Source: Lentibacillus juripiscarius JCM 12147
Lineage (GTDB): Bacteria; Bacillota; Bacilli; Bacillales_D; Amphibacillaceae
Length of the DNA: 12,846 bases
NCBI GenBank assembly: GCA_001311805.1
Contig: BBCA01000071.1
Location: 1 to 12,846 of the forward strand
Direction: 5' to 3'
A program made the position numbers and the translations under genes. Below the pieces are notes generated by a model. The model did no database searches, was not told where the DNA came from, and worked only from the letters and a program-made list of their open reading frames with translations. Below, piece after piece: positions 1 through 5,464 of this stretch. How positions within the stretch are numbered: position 1 is the stretch's first letter; each line of letters opens with the position of its first letter.

Positions 1-1456
1 ATTAATAAGTTTATCCTCTATAGCCGACCCTTCATCTTCATCCAGCAAATTATTAAGCATAATGGAAAAATAAGCTTGTCCCCGCTGTCCGTCTCCATAT
101 AACCTGAAAGTGTACTGACACCGTAAATCGTTCCGGTTTTGGCCTGGACATTTTTATCTTCCAACCGATAGCGTAATGTTCCACCGTTCATCCGGGCAGA
201 CGCACCGGCAACTGGCAGTGCATGCAAATACGCCTCAAACCAGTCCTGCTCCTGTACAGCAAACAGCAGTTTCGTTATTTCGTTGGGCGGCAGCAAATTA
301 ACATGTGAAATTCCCGATCCATCCCTTATCAAGAGGGTCTCCGTGTTCATTCCAAGTTTCTCCATTTCTGCTTCTACCACTTCCAGCCCTTTTTCCCAGC
401 TTCCTACTCCATGAACGACCTTGCCCATTTCTTTCACGAGCATTTCCGCATGGGTGTTGTTACTTAATTTCATGAAAGGCACGAGCAAATCAGAAAGCGG
501 CATGGACGCATGTGTATACAGTGGCTCAGTATTCGCTGGGGCCACCCCCGTTTTCACCTCGCCAGTCCAGCTGATGCCATGCTCTTTCAATGACTGCCGG
601 AACAAATCCATCGCATATCCGGTTGGTTCCCAGACAGCCATCCATTCCTTTACATTCGCTGCATCAGCAGGAATGGCTCCTTCAATCGTAATCGTATTTT
701 CCCCATGCACACGTTCCAGCGTTAAATCCTCTTCCCCATCGGCGGCAATTGTTTTTGCCTGATTTTTCACCTGCACATAATCTGTATCCGGACTTACGGT
801 CACATTCGGTTTTTCCCCAGCATTTCCGGGACTTACTTCAACAATAACCGTCCCGGCATCATAGTCTTTATCGGGTGATGCGGTCAGTGCAGAAATCTGC
901 GCGCCATAATACCAGTGCTCATCACTCCAAATTAAATCGGGGGACAAGCGTACATCATCATACCAGGTGTCATCCCCAATAATATCTCCGTCAATCACAT
1001 CAATTCCGTTTTCTTTCACCTTTTGGGCAAATGTGTCAAAATCAGCAGGCAATAATGTCGGGTCTCCCTTCCCTTTTAGAAAAAGATCCCCATTCAATCG
1101 ATTTTTTGAGTCGAGCCATCTGCGATCACCTCCGTTGAAAACGTATAGTCCTCCCCCAGTACGGAAAGCGCTGCAGCCGCGGTCAGCAATTTCATGTTGG
1201 AAGCAGGCCGCATCCGGATATCCCCCATATGACTATAGATTTTTTCACCTGATGTCGCATCCCGAACGCTGATGCCTGCGATAGCCCCTTGCAAGTTCGG
1301 TTCATTCTTGATAAACTGATCCAATTTTTTCCCCCATCGTACGCTCTTCCCCTCTCTCTTCAGCCGAATCGCCTGGTTCATGCCCCGTGGCCACAATAAG
1401 TGCTAATACACATAAAACAGAAAAAGCGCCCCAAAGCTGTAATGTTTTGCTGTCAT
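1..1456 (-). pseudogene. dacC: D-alanyl-D-alanine carboxypeptidase (PBP4a/DacC family), frameshifted, cut by window edge
   Basis: Penicillin-binding protein of the S13 class, which trims or cleaves peptidoglycan peptides outside the membrane. All three active-site motifs are visible on the minus strand: SxxK as S-N-M-K (near 1195) within [20 protein letters not shown], SxN as LSNNTHAE (near 460), and KTG as AKTGT (near 140). The text follows B. subtilis DacC as I remember it. I place the start at ATG 1456, behind GGAG, giving MTAKHYSFGAL and a hydrophobic signal segment. The frame is broken at least four times: in the A-run at 1421-1425, the T/C-runs at 1325-1335, the T-run at 1102-1107 and the A-run at 66-70 (plus-strand runs). 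Extending these runs by one base (two at 1325-1335) gives one continuous protein. The last few codons lie left of the window. As read, the pieces 1094-1396 and 18-1097 are separate ORFs. Family call is secure; whether the gene is truly dead is not. Confidence 0.88.
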
Positions 1457-1506
1457 TTCGTCACTCCATTTTGCTGTTGTTTAGTAGTTCGTCATGAAAG
1501 TGCAAG

Positions 1507-1560
1507 AATCCTTTTCTCATTGTCTTTTCCAAGTCATACACTTGAAAAAGGATTATTATA
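1507..1560 (-). promoter_or_regulatory. dacC promoter -10 and structured 5' leader
   Basis: A perfect TATAAT lies on the minus strand at 1555-1560, about 100 bases upstream of the dacC ATG. A GTGACT-like -35 with 19-base spacing is weak. The transcript would begin directly in an inverted repeat: CTTTTTCAAGT pairs with ACTTGGAAAAG (1540-1550 with 1524-1534, loop 1535-1539, one G-T pair). An alternative outer stem joins AATCCTTTT (1546-1554) with AAAAGGATT (1507-1515). The two stems use the same CTTTT bases, so they exclude each other. The -10 is visible; the regulatory role is inference. Confidence 0.45.
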
Positions 1561-1576
1561 CCATCGTTGAAAATAA

Positions 1577-1602
1577 AAAAGTCACCCATATGGATGACTT
1601 TT
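1577..1602 (-). terminator. Terminator downstream of spoVIF
   Basis: Inverted repeat AAAAGTCA (1577-1584) / TGACTTTT (1595-1602) encloses the palindrome CCATATGG (1586-1593) with one C/A mismatch. On the minus strand it is followed by a T-rich run (TTTTTTATTTT). It sits 8 bases after the spoVIF stop codon and just upstream of the dacC -10. Confidence 0.75.
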
Positions 1603-1609
1603 CATCATT

Positions 1610-1851
1610 TTACATCATTTTGGAAATAGTTGAAGGATCAATTTTCCCTTTTTTCTTTGTCAGTGTATCCACAATCATATCTTCTGTACGCTTGGAAACT
1701 GGTTTATTTGCCATTTTCGATACTTGTTTAACAAGCTTCCGCACATTTTTCTCATCCGATAAATCAGTACTGTTCAACGATTGAGCCAATCTTTTAATCT
1801 CATTACTGTTACGCCCGTTTTCTGTTCCGCTTTTTTCAACATATCGTCCAT
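1610..1851 (-). pseudogene. spoVIF: Stage VI sporulation protein F (SpoVIF-like), one frameshift
   Basis: Small sporulation protein; in B. subtilis SpoVIF is needed late for spore-coat maturation. The start is ATG 1851 behind a strong AGGAGGTGAGAGA. As read, the frame MDDMLKKAEQKTGV runs into an early stop. Restoring one A at 1809-1810 (GTAACAG to GTAAACAG) gives an 80-residue protein continuing NSNEIKRLAQSL, then DEKNVRKLVKQVSKMANKPVSK and ending IDPSTISKMM with a TAA at 1610-1612. The DEK.VR.L..QV..MA.KPVSK core and the terminal IS.MM are typical of the family, and the restored length matches it. The gene is too short and broken to show as one ORF. It has its own terminator, so it is monocistronic. 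The break is a single-base loss, in line with its neighbours. Confidence 0.82.
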
Positions 1852-1883
1852 TCTCTCACCTCCTGATTTTTATTTTTAAGGCC

Positions 1884-1902
1884 GTGTTCAAAAGGAGGAT
1901 AA
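1884..1902. repeat. Remnant of dispersed palindromic repeat (end fragment)
   Basis: GTGTTCAAAAGGAGGATAA matches the right-hand terminus (reverse complement) of the dispersed element at 3652-3723 and 5820-6032. No partner end was found nearby. The 232 bases between spoVIF and the first yjcZ gene hold no gene I can support: only this fragment and the hairpin at 2041-2060. Confidence 0.55.
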
Positions 1903-2040
1903 CAAGCCTCTAAATGAAGGAAAAACCTCAGCTGCGGAGGAACAGCAAGGCTTTTCCATATTTATAAAGGAGGTTATTTTAAAGCATCACACAAAGATAA
2001 CGGCGGTGGGATTTGCACGAATCATCCAGTATTTCTCCTC

Positions 2041-2060
2041 TGCATGGGCTACCCCATGCA
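2041..2060. other. Perfect 8-bp hairpin downstream of yjcZ copy 1
   Basis: TGCATGGG (2041-2048) and CCCATGCA (2053-2060) pair perfectly around a four-base loop CTAC, about 25 bases after the stop codon of the gene ending at 2084. No T-run follows on either strand, so it is not a canonical intrinsic terminator. It may still be the 3' end of this transcript, since no other terminator is evident for this pair. Confidence 0.5.
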
Positions 2061-2083
2061 AAGGAATTTGGCTGGGGCTGTGT

Positions 2084-2197
2084 TTAGTAGCCACCGCCAT
2101 AGCCACCACCCATTGGATAGTTACTTCCAACGATGATGAGCAGGATAAACAGTACGACTAACAATACGAAACCGTTTTGGCCACCTGCGAAACTCAT
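2084..2197 (-). CDS. yjcZ: YjcZ family sporulation protein, short type, copy 1 (37 aa)
   Basis: A 37-residue, single-pass glycine-rich protein. It begins MSFAGGQNG, then has the family hallmark membrane segment [15 protein letters not shown] (residues 10-24), and ends SNYPMGGGYGGGY. YjcZ-type proteins are small membrane proteins made during sporulation in Bacillaceae; no biochemical role is established that I know of. The start is ATG 2197 after AGGAGGTGACC, and the stop is at 2084-2086. The frame is intact. It lies directly downstream of the long-type paralogue (2296-2507) but has its own CATAAGATA -10 at 2228-2236, so it can be transcribed alone. Closest relatives in the window are the short copies at 2869-2976 and 3736-3856. 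Confidence 0.9.
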   Translation of the reverse strand: MSFAGGQNGFVLLVVLFILLIIVGSNYPMGGGYGGGY

Positions 2198-2227
2198 GAA
2201 TGGTCACCTCCTTCGTTCATTCTAAGT

Positions 2228-2271
2228 TATCTTATGAGTAAATCTTTTAAGAGACAGGGCGTTTGTAAGAG
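2228..2271 (-). promoter_or_regulatory. Sporulation-type promoter of short yjcZ copy 1
   Basis: The minus strand carries CATAAGATA (2228-2236), which fits the CATAnnnTA -10 of sigma-K/sigma-E promoters, about 31 bases before the ATG. Upstream lies a block ACGCCCTGTCTCTTA that recurs at the same distance ahead of the short copies at 2976 and 3856. The -10 fit is seen directly; the sigma assignment is inference. Confidence 0.5.
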
Positions 2272-2273
2272 TT

Positions 2274-2507
2274 TTAGTAGAAAAGGGCGAATCCCCTAAT
2301 CAACAATTGTCTCCCCCCCATCGGATAGTTACTTCCAACAATAATTAACAGGATAAACAGTACGACAAGCAAAACGAAACCGTTCTGGCCGAATCCTCCT
2401 GTTCCGGCTCCGCAGCCATAGCCTGATCCGTAACCATAGCCGGCCCCATAGCCAGCACCGTATCCTGATCCATAGCCGCCGCAGCCACAAGGATTAAACC
2501 AACCCAT
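2274..2507 (-). CDS. YjcZ-type glycine-rich membrane protein, long type, copy 1
   Basis: Begins [15 protein letters not shown] and continues with a Gly-Tyr-Ala-Ser repeat tract (about residues 10-38). The YjcZ membrane segment [15 protein letters not shown] then leads to SNYPMGG. Start is ATG 2507 behind AAAGGTGGTGAA. As read the protein is 77 aa with tail RQLLIRGFALFY, which no paralogue shares. Adding one G to the seven-G run (C2313-2319 on plus) changes the end to PMGGETIVD and a stop at 2296-2298, matching the form of copy 2 (PMGGDVDC). I therefore think the C-terminus here is frame-shifted. The conserved N-terminal FNPCGCG with closely spaced cysteines is shared with copy 2 and could serve disulfide linkage or metal binding (speculative). 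First gene of a long+short pair. Confidence 0.82.
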   Translation of the reverse strand: MGWFNPCGCGGYGSGYGAGYGAGYGYGSGYGCGAGTGGFGQNGFVLLVVLFILLIIVGSNYPMGGRQLLIRGFALFY

Positions 2508-2538
2508 AATTTACTTCACCACCTTTCATCTTTACTGA

Positions 2539-2547
2539 CACTTTATG
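2539..2547 (-). promoter_or_regulatory. Sporulation-like -10 of long copy 1
   Basis: CATAAAGTG on the minus strand, eight of nine positions as in CATAnnnTA, about 32 bases before ATG 2507. The equivalent position in front of the paralogue at 3276 has the full consensus CATAGGGTA, which supports this site. No convincing -35 was seen. Confidence 0.4.
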
Positions 2548-2571
2548 TAAAAAATCCTTTTCCGATTAGTC

Positions 2572-2613
2572 CATCTGTCCCGATTAAGTAAAAAAGGCGG
2601 CTAAGATGACTAG
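2572..2613. repeat. Duplicated upstream block, copy 1
   Basis: CATCTGTCCCGATT, then a short A-rich stretch, AAAAAGGCGGCTA and GACTAG. The same string of blocks recurs at 3340-3382 upstream of the second long gene. It is outside the coding region and shows that promoter and upstream DNA were duplicated with the gene pair. Confidence 0.65.
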
Positions 2614-2705
2614 GCTATGGATCGCATTAGAACCACTCAGGCATTGCTGGTCTTAGTAGCGAGTGCTTTTTTTATAGAAAAAAGTCGTAGTTTTTCTTAT
2701 AAGGG

Positions 2706-2740
2706 GTTGTCAAAAAGTTCGGTGAAAATGACACTTTGAT
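2706..2740. repeat. Degenerate end of the dispersed palindromic repeat
   Basis: GTTGTCAAAAAGTTCGGTGA followed by AAATGACACTTTGA resembles the left end of the element at 5820-6032 (GTTGTTCAAAAAATCCGGTA, then AAATGACACTTCGA), with a base lost and several changes. No right end is present. Together with the promoter, the duplicated block and the terminator this accounts for most of the gene-free stretch 2508-2868. Confidence 0.55.
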
Positions 2741-2761
2741 AGAAGGCTAATAAATTGTAAA

Positions 2762-2789
2762 AAAAGAGCCTCATGTAAGAGGCTCTTTT
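2762..2789 (-). terminator. Intrinsic terminator of yjcZ pair 2
   Basis: Perfect 11-bp stem AAAAGAGCCTC / GAGGCTCTTTT around a six-base loop ATGTAA, followed on the minus strand by a run of seven T. It ends the transcript that reads through 3276-2869. A near-identical hairpin at 3489-3516 serves the next unit. Confidence 0.88.
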
Positions 2790-2868
2790 CACGTTGAGGT
2801 TAAGTGAGAGCTTACTTTCTGGATGGTCTACTCACGATTTATGCTGAATCGCCAGGGTGAAATTCATT

Positions 2869-2976
2869 TTAGTAGCCGTAACCGCCACCCATTGGATAGT
2901 TACTTCCAACAATGATCAACAGGATAAACAGAACAACGAGCAATACGAAACCATTTTGGCCGCCTGCAAAACTCAT
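2869..2976 (-). CDS. yjcZ: YjcZ family sporulation protein, short type, copy 2 (35 aa)
   Basis: 35 residues beginning MSFAGGQNG, membrane segment [15 protein letters not shown], ending SNYPMGGGYGY. It is identical to copy 1 up to the GGGYG tail, which is two residues shorter. Start ATG 2976 is preceded by AAGGAGGAAATAATTT; stop at 2869-2871. The frame is intact. Its own -10 CATAGAATA lies at 3000-3008. It follows the long paralogue 3067-3276, reproducing the pair arrangement at 2084-2507, and is closed by the terminator at 2762-2789. Just after the stop, the sequence GAATTTCACCCTGGC is the landmark that shows where the repeat inserted in the third copy. Confidence 0.9.
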   Translation of the reverse strand: MSFAGGQNGFVLLVVLFILLIIVGSNYPMGGGYGY

Positions 2977-2999
2977 AAATTATTTCCTCCTTGTGTTAT

Positions 3000-3043
3000 T
3001 ATTCTATGCGTTTTTCTTTGAAGTGACAAGGCGTTTGTAAGAG
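3000..3043 (-). promoter_or_regulatory. Sporulation-type promoter of short yjcZ copy 2
   Basis: CATAGAATA (3000-3008, minus) is a full CATAnnnTA match. ACGCCTTGTCACTT lies upstream, equivalent to the block ahead of copies 1 and 3, with a constant 14 bases from that block to CATA. Confidence 0.5.
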
Positions 3044-3066
3044 ATTCGCCAGAAATGTGCGAATCC

Positions 3067-3276
3067 CTAGCAATCAACGTCTCCACCCATTGGATAGTTA
3101 TTTCCAACAATGATTAACAGAATAAACAGAACTACCAACAGTATGAAGCCGTTCCCGTATCCTCCTTTTCCGGCACCATAGCCACAGCCAGAGCCGTAGC
3201 CGTAACCTGCTCCGTAACCATAGCCTGCTCCGTAGCCTGCTCCATGGCCGCAGCCGCAAGGATTGAACCAACCCAT
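3067..3276 (-). CDS. YjcZ-type glycine-rich membrane protein, long type, copy 2 (69 aa)
   Basis: [14 protein letters not shown], then a Gly-Tyr-Ala/Ser repeat tract to about residue 42, GGYGNG, the membrane segment [15 protein letters not shown] and a short tail [12 protein letters not shown] start at ATG 3276, not at the in-frame ATG 3291, because the ribosome site AAAGGTGGTG lies between them and the paralogue at 2507 starts at the same [10 protein letters not shown]. The frame is intact. Cysteines occur in the N-terminal CGCG, within the repeat tract, and as the last residue. First gene of pair 2, with -10 CATAGGGTA at 3308-3316. Function unknown; sporulation expression is inferred from family and promoter. 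Confidence 0.86.
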   Translation of the reverse strand: MGWFNPCGCGHGAGYGAGYGYGAGYGYGSGCGYGAGKGGYGNGFILLVVLFILLIIVGNNYPMGGDVDC

Positions 3277-3307
3277 AATGCATTTCACCACCTTTCATCT
3301 ACACTTC

Positions 3308-3316
3308 TACCCTATG
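3308..3316 (-). promoter_or_regulatory. Sporulation-type -10 of long copy 2
   Basis: CATAGGGTA on the minus strand matches CATAnnnTA exactly and sits about 32 bases ahead of ATG 3276. No clean AC -35 at 16-17 bases was found. Confidence 0.48.
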
Positions 3317-3339
3317 TATAAAAGTATTTCCGTTTAGTA

Positions 3340-3382
3340 CATCTGTCCCGATTCAATTAAAAAGGCGGCTATAACAGACTAG
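3340..3382. repeat. Duplicated upstream block, copy 2
   Basis: CATCTGTCCCGATT, A-rich stretch, AAAAAGGCGGCTA and GACTAG, as at 2572-2613. With the terminator at 3489-3516, the hairpin at 3608-3629 and the inserted repeat at 3652-3723 this describes the gene-free stretch 3277-3735; I see no coding sequence in it. Confidence 0.65.
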
Positions 3383-3488
3383 ACTACTGGGCCGTGCTCA
3401 CTGCTCGTCTTAGTAATGAATACCTAATAAAGTGAAACTTCAATCAGTGGGAGTTGACGTACAGGACGTGCTAGTTAATGCGTGATAA

Positions 3489-3516
3489 AAAAGAGCCTCA
3501 AGCAAGAGGCTCTTTT
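3489..3516 (-). terminator. Intrinsic terminator of short yjcZ copy 3
   Basis: AAAAGAGCCTC / GAGGCTCTTTT with loop AAGCAA and a T-run on the minus strand. The stem is identical to the one at 2762-2789 and both are preceded by the landmark CACCTCAACG or CCTCAACG. It lies 220 bases after the stop of the gene at 3736 because a repeat element is interposed. Confidence 0.85.
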
Positions 3517-3607
3517 CCCGTTGAGGTGAAAATTTGAGTGAGTGCTGGGGTTGATTGGTTAGTATACTATACGCTTTTATTGCTGGTTTGCCAGGGCGAA
3601 GTTCCTA

Positions 3608-3629
3608 TAAAAGCCAGAAAAAGGCTTTT
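3608..3629. terminator. Possible second hairpin terminator
   Basis: AAAAGCC / GGCTTTT stem around a short A-rich loop, readable on either strand, between the inserted repeat and the original 3' region of yjcZ copy 3. T-tracts are short. It may end transcripts early, before the older terminator at 3489-3516. Confidence 0.45.
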
Positions 3630-3651
3630 GTCTTCTGAATTTCTAAATTAG

Positions 3652-3723
3652 GTTGTTCAAAAAAGTCCGGTGAAAAGGACCTTCGAACTTCTCGGTCCTT
3701 TTTATCCTCCTTTTTGAACACGC
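3652..3723. repeat. Dispersed palindromic repeat, compact copy (about 72 bp)
   Basis: Ends are GTTGTTCAAAAAAG and CTTTTTGAACACGC, near-perfect inverted repeats. Inside, AAAAGGACC and GGTCCTTTT form a second stem around TTCGAACTTCTC. The same ends flank a 213-bp copy at 5820-6032. Compared with the paralogous 3' region at 2757-2868, this copy sits within DNA that is absent there, between the yjcZ stop and GAACTTCGCCCTGGC, so it looks like an insertion. No transposase is present; MITE-like or REP-like element. Confidence 0.75.
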
Positions 3724-3735
3724 ACTTAATACATA

Positions 3736-3856
3736 TTAGTAGCCACCGTAACCGCCACCCATAGGGTAGTTGTTACCAACAATGATTAGCAGGATAAACA
3801 GAACGACGAGCAATACAAAGCCGTTTTTGTCCTCCAAAACCGCCTGCAAAACCCAT
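3736..3856 (-). pseudogene. yjcZ: YjcZ family sporulation protein, short type, copy 3, one frameshift
   Basis: Starts MGFAGGFGGQ at ATG 3856 behind AGGAGGTGTCG. As read, the frame then leaves the family sequence. Removing one A from the five-base run (T3824-3828 on plus) gives [13 protein letters not shown] and [16 protein letters not shown] with stop at 3736-3738, a 39-residue protein. This is the one break that needs removal, not addition, of a base, unless two bases were lost (Q-K-N-G). The membrane segment and tail are intact in the shifted frame. Its promoter region matches the other short copies (CATAGTATA at 3888-3896). It has no long partner. Downstream it is separated from its terminator by the inserted repeat. 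Confidence 0.82.
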
Positions 3857-3887
3857 GAATCGACACCTCCTTACTAACTATATACAA

Positions 3888-3933
3888 TATACTATGATTG
3901 CTTCCTGTAAGAGGCAGGGCGTATGTTGAGATG
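3888..3933 (-). promoter_or_regulatory. Sporulation-type promoter of short yjcZ copy 3
   Basis: CATAGTATA (minus, 3888-3896) matches CATAnnnTA. Upstream is ACGCCCTGCCTCTTA, the third instance of the block shared by the short paralogues, again 14 bases from its CTC to CATA. Confidence 0.5.
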
Positions 3934-3966
3934 GTAAAACAATTGGGGAATATGTCCCAAAGACAC

Positions 3967-3997
3967 AAAAATGAGCCCCAATAAGAGGCTCATTTTT
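3967..3997 (-). terminator. Intrinsic terminator of the yozQ-like gene
   Basis: 11-bp stem AAAAATGAGCC / GGCTCATTTTT with T-run, 77 bases downstream of the stop of the gene at 4075-4262 and ahead of the promoter of the next gene. Confidence 0.85.
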
Positions 3998-4074
3998 GAG
4001 TATTCAACTGTTTCCCATGAACGTGTTCAACTGCCGGATAGCACCTCAAACTGCTTTCCTGGCAGGCTCGCTCT

Positions 4075-4262
4075 TTAATCTTCTAATTCAGGATCGACTT
4101 TTCGGTCAATTGTTCCTTCCTTATAACCGTCTGAAACCTGCTCATGTGTTACCGCCATGCCTTTTTCAAACTGCGTGTCTTCCTGGTAATTGGATGGCTC
4201 ATAATCTTTTTCAGCAACTTTCCGGCTGTCTTCCGAGCTAACTTTGTTTTGTTTTTTGGCAT
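4075..4262 (-). pseudogene. yozQ: YozQ-like DUF4025 family protein, one frameshift near the start
   Basis: Small hydrophilic protein recognised by KDYEPSNYQEDTQFEKG and AVTHEQVSDGYKEGTID, the conserved part of the DUF4025 (YozQ) family of Bacillaceae. The family has no known function to me. The ribosome site GGAGGG followed by ATG 4262 (M-P-K) is in a different frame from the conserved part. Restoring one A to the A6 run just after the start (T4252-4257 on plus) joins them into a 62-residue protein, MPKKQNKVSSEDS onward. Without the repair, the conserved frame has only a poorly placed start further upstream at 4293. It is followed by its own terminator (3967-3997), so monocistronic. Confidence 0.78.
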
Positions 4263-4439
4263 ACGAAACCCTCCACACAAGAATATTAGTCATGTTTTAT
4301 TGTGCACAGGTTCCGTCTTTTTACATTTAACCTATATTTACCAAAGGAAAACTTCCAAAATTTAAAAAATCAAGCGTTAAAAAAGCCGGCAACCCTTGCA
4401 CTTATACTGGATTACCGACGCTACAGTATCACTTCATTT

Positions 4440-5236
4440 TCACATATTTGCTTCCACAATCCGGTTTGGGTGGGTATAGACATTCATTTTGGAACCTCTG
4501 GCAAAACCGATGACAGTAATTTGCAAATCATCGGCCAGCCGAAGCGCCAAATCTGTTGGAGCTGACTTGGAAAGAACAATCCCGGCACCAATCTTGGATA
4601 TTTTTAAAAGTACCTCAGATGACAGCCGTCCGCTGAATACGATTAGTTTATTCTTAACACTGATTCGACTGCGCAGCATGTGGCCGTAAATTTTATCAAG
4701 GGCATTATGCCGCCCGATATCCGTCCGGACGGCAAGAAGACCATCCGGTTCTGCCAGCGCTGCATTGTGAACACCGCCGGTTCGCATGAATTGCTCCGAT
4801 TGCTGCTGCAATTCTTCCATCAGTTTATAACATTGTTCAACAGAAATGGACAGCCTACTGTAAACCGTTTTGGCCGTTTTAGCGTCACTCTTAAAATAAA
4901 ATTGCCGGCTTTTCCCACAACATGATCCAATAAACGTTTGGAATGGTCATTCCGACTGTCGTCCAGTGTTGTATTGACCGTAATATAGGCAAACCCTTTG
5001 TACTCATCAACGGACATGCTGGTAATCTCATCTTGGAAGCGAATAATTCCTTCTGCTGCGAGGAAACCGGTCAAGAGATCGGCCACATCCATTGGAGAGC
5101 AAACCATCGTTGCAAATTCATCCCCATTTAGAACAATGGTGAGCGGCCACTCACTGGCAATTTCATCATCTTTGACAGCAGGTTCTGTCCCGTTGAACTG
5201 GACGACTTCCCAGGCATATTCTTTCGTATTGTCCAT
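4440..5236 (-). pseudogene. fdhD: Formate dehydrogenase accessory sulfurtransferase FdhD, one frameshift
   Basis: FdhD passes sulfur from a cysteine desulfurase to the molybdenum cofactor of formate dehydrogenase in the cytoplasm. Start is ATG 5236 behind AAGGTGATGAC. The first part has EWPLTIVLNGDEF and DLLTGFLAAEGIIRF; the second has TGGVHNAAL, RTDIGRHNALDKIYG, FSGRLSSEVLLK and GIVLSKSAPT, all FdhD hallmarks. As read, the gene is two ORFs (4820-5236 and 4440-4820). Restoring one base near 4929-4934 (CGTTTATTGG) moves the middle into the frame GSCCGKSRQFYFKSDAK, recovering the conserved cysteine pair at 4918-4923 and a 265-residue protein, the usual length. No formate dehydrogenase or molybdopterin gene is in the window, so its partner is elsewhere. 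Confidence 0.9.
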
Positions 5237-5441
5237 GTCATCACCTTCTGCCTTCCCTTCCGTTTACACGATATCCGCACATACACTGTACCATTCTATG
5301 CCACGTCCGGCAGACACTTCACGGTTCTTTTATTATTCGATTAATTCTGTCATTTAAATTTATCATGAATGCGCTGCCGTTTCAATCATTGCCTTTCACT
5401 CGACACGATTAGTTTTTTCCACTTAAGAGTGTCTGCTGGAC

Positions 5442-5464
5442 CCGGCAGCCACATCAGCTGCCGG
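5442..5464. other. Hairpin spanning the yppG stop codon
   Basis: CCGGCAGC (5442-5449) and GCTGCCGG (5457-5464) form a perfect 8-bp stem with a seven-base loop that includes the TGA of yppG (5454-5456). No T-run follows on the minus strand, so it is not a standard terminator. It could stabilise the 3' end of the mRNA. Confidence 0.5.

Noticed and set aside
1102..1107. Programmed frameshifting or transcriptional slippage to make dacC
   Set aside because: Run of only six A, no stimulatory structure seen, and three further breaks in the same gene; a general base-loss pattern explains all of them.
421..1272. Plus-strand ORFs of 100-113 codons opposite dacC (421-762 and 967-1272)
   Set aside because: They lie antisense to a gene with clear family motifs, lack ribosome sites and show no recognisable composition.
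1961..2083. Plus-strand small gene after AAAGGAGG near 1965
   Set aside because: No start codon at a suitable distance and no open frame; the string is only a ribosome-site look-alike.
3098..3298. Arg/Leu/Trp-rich minus-strand ORF overlapping the long YjcZ copy 2
   Set aside because: It is the second frame of the Gly-Tyr repeat tract; the composition is a by-product of GGN-TAY codons.
4376..4440. Terminator downstream of fdhD (GCCGGC with T-run)
   Set aside because: The only stem I can draw has mismatches and too few pairs to call.
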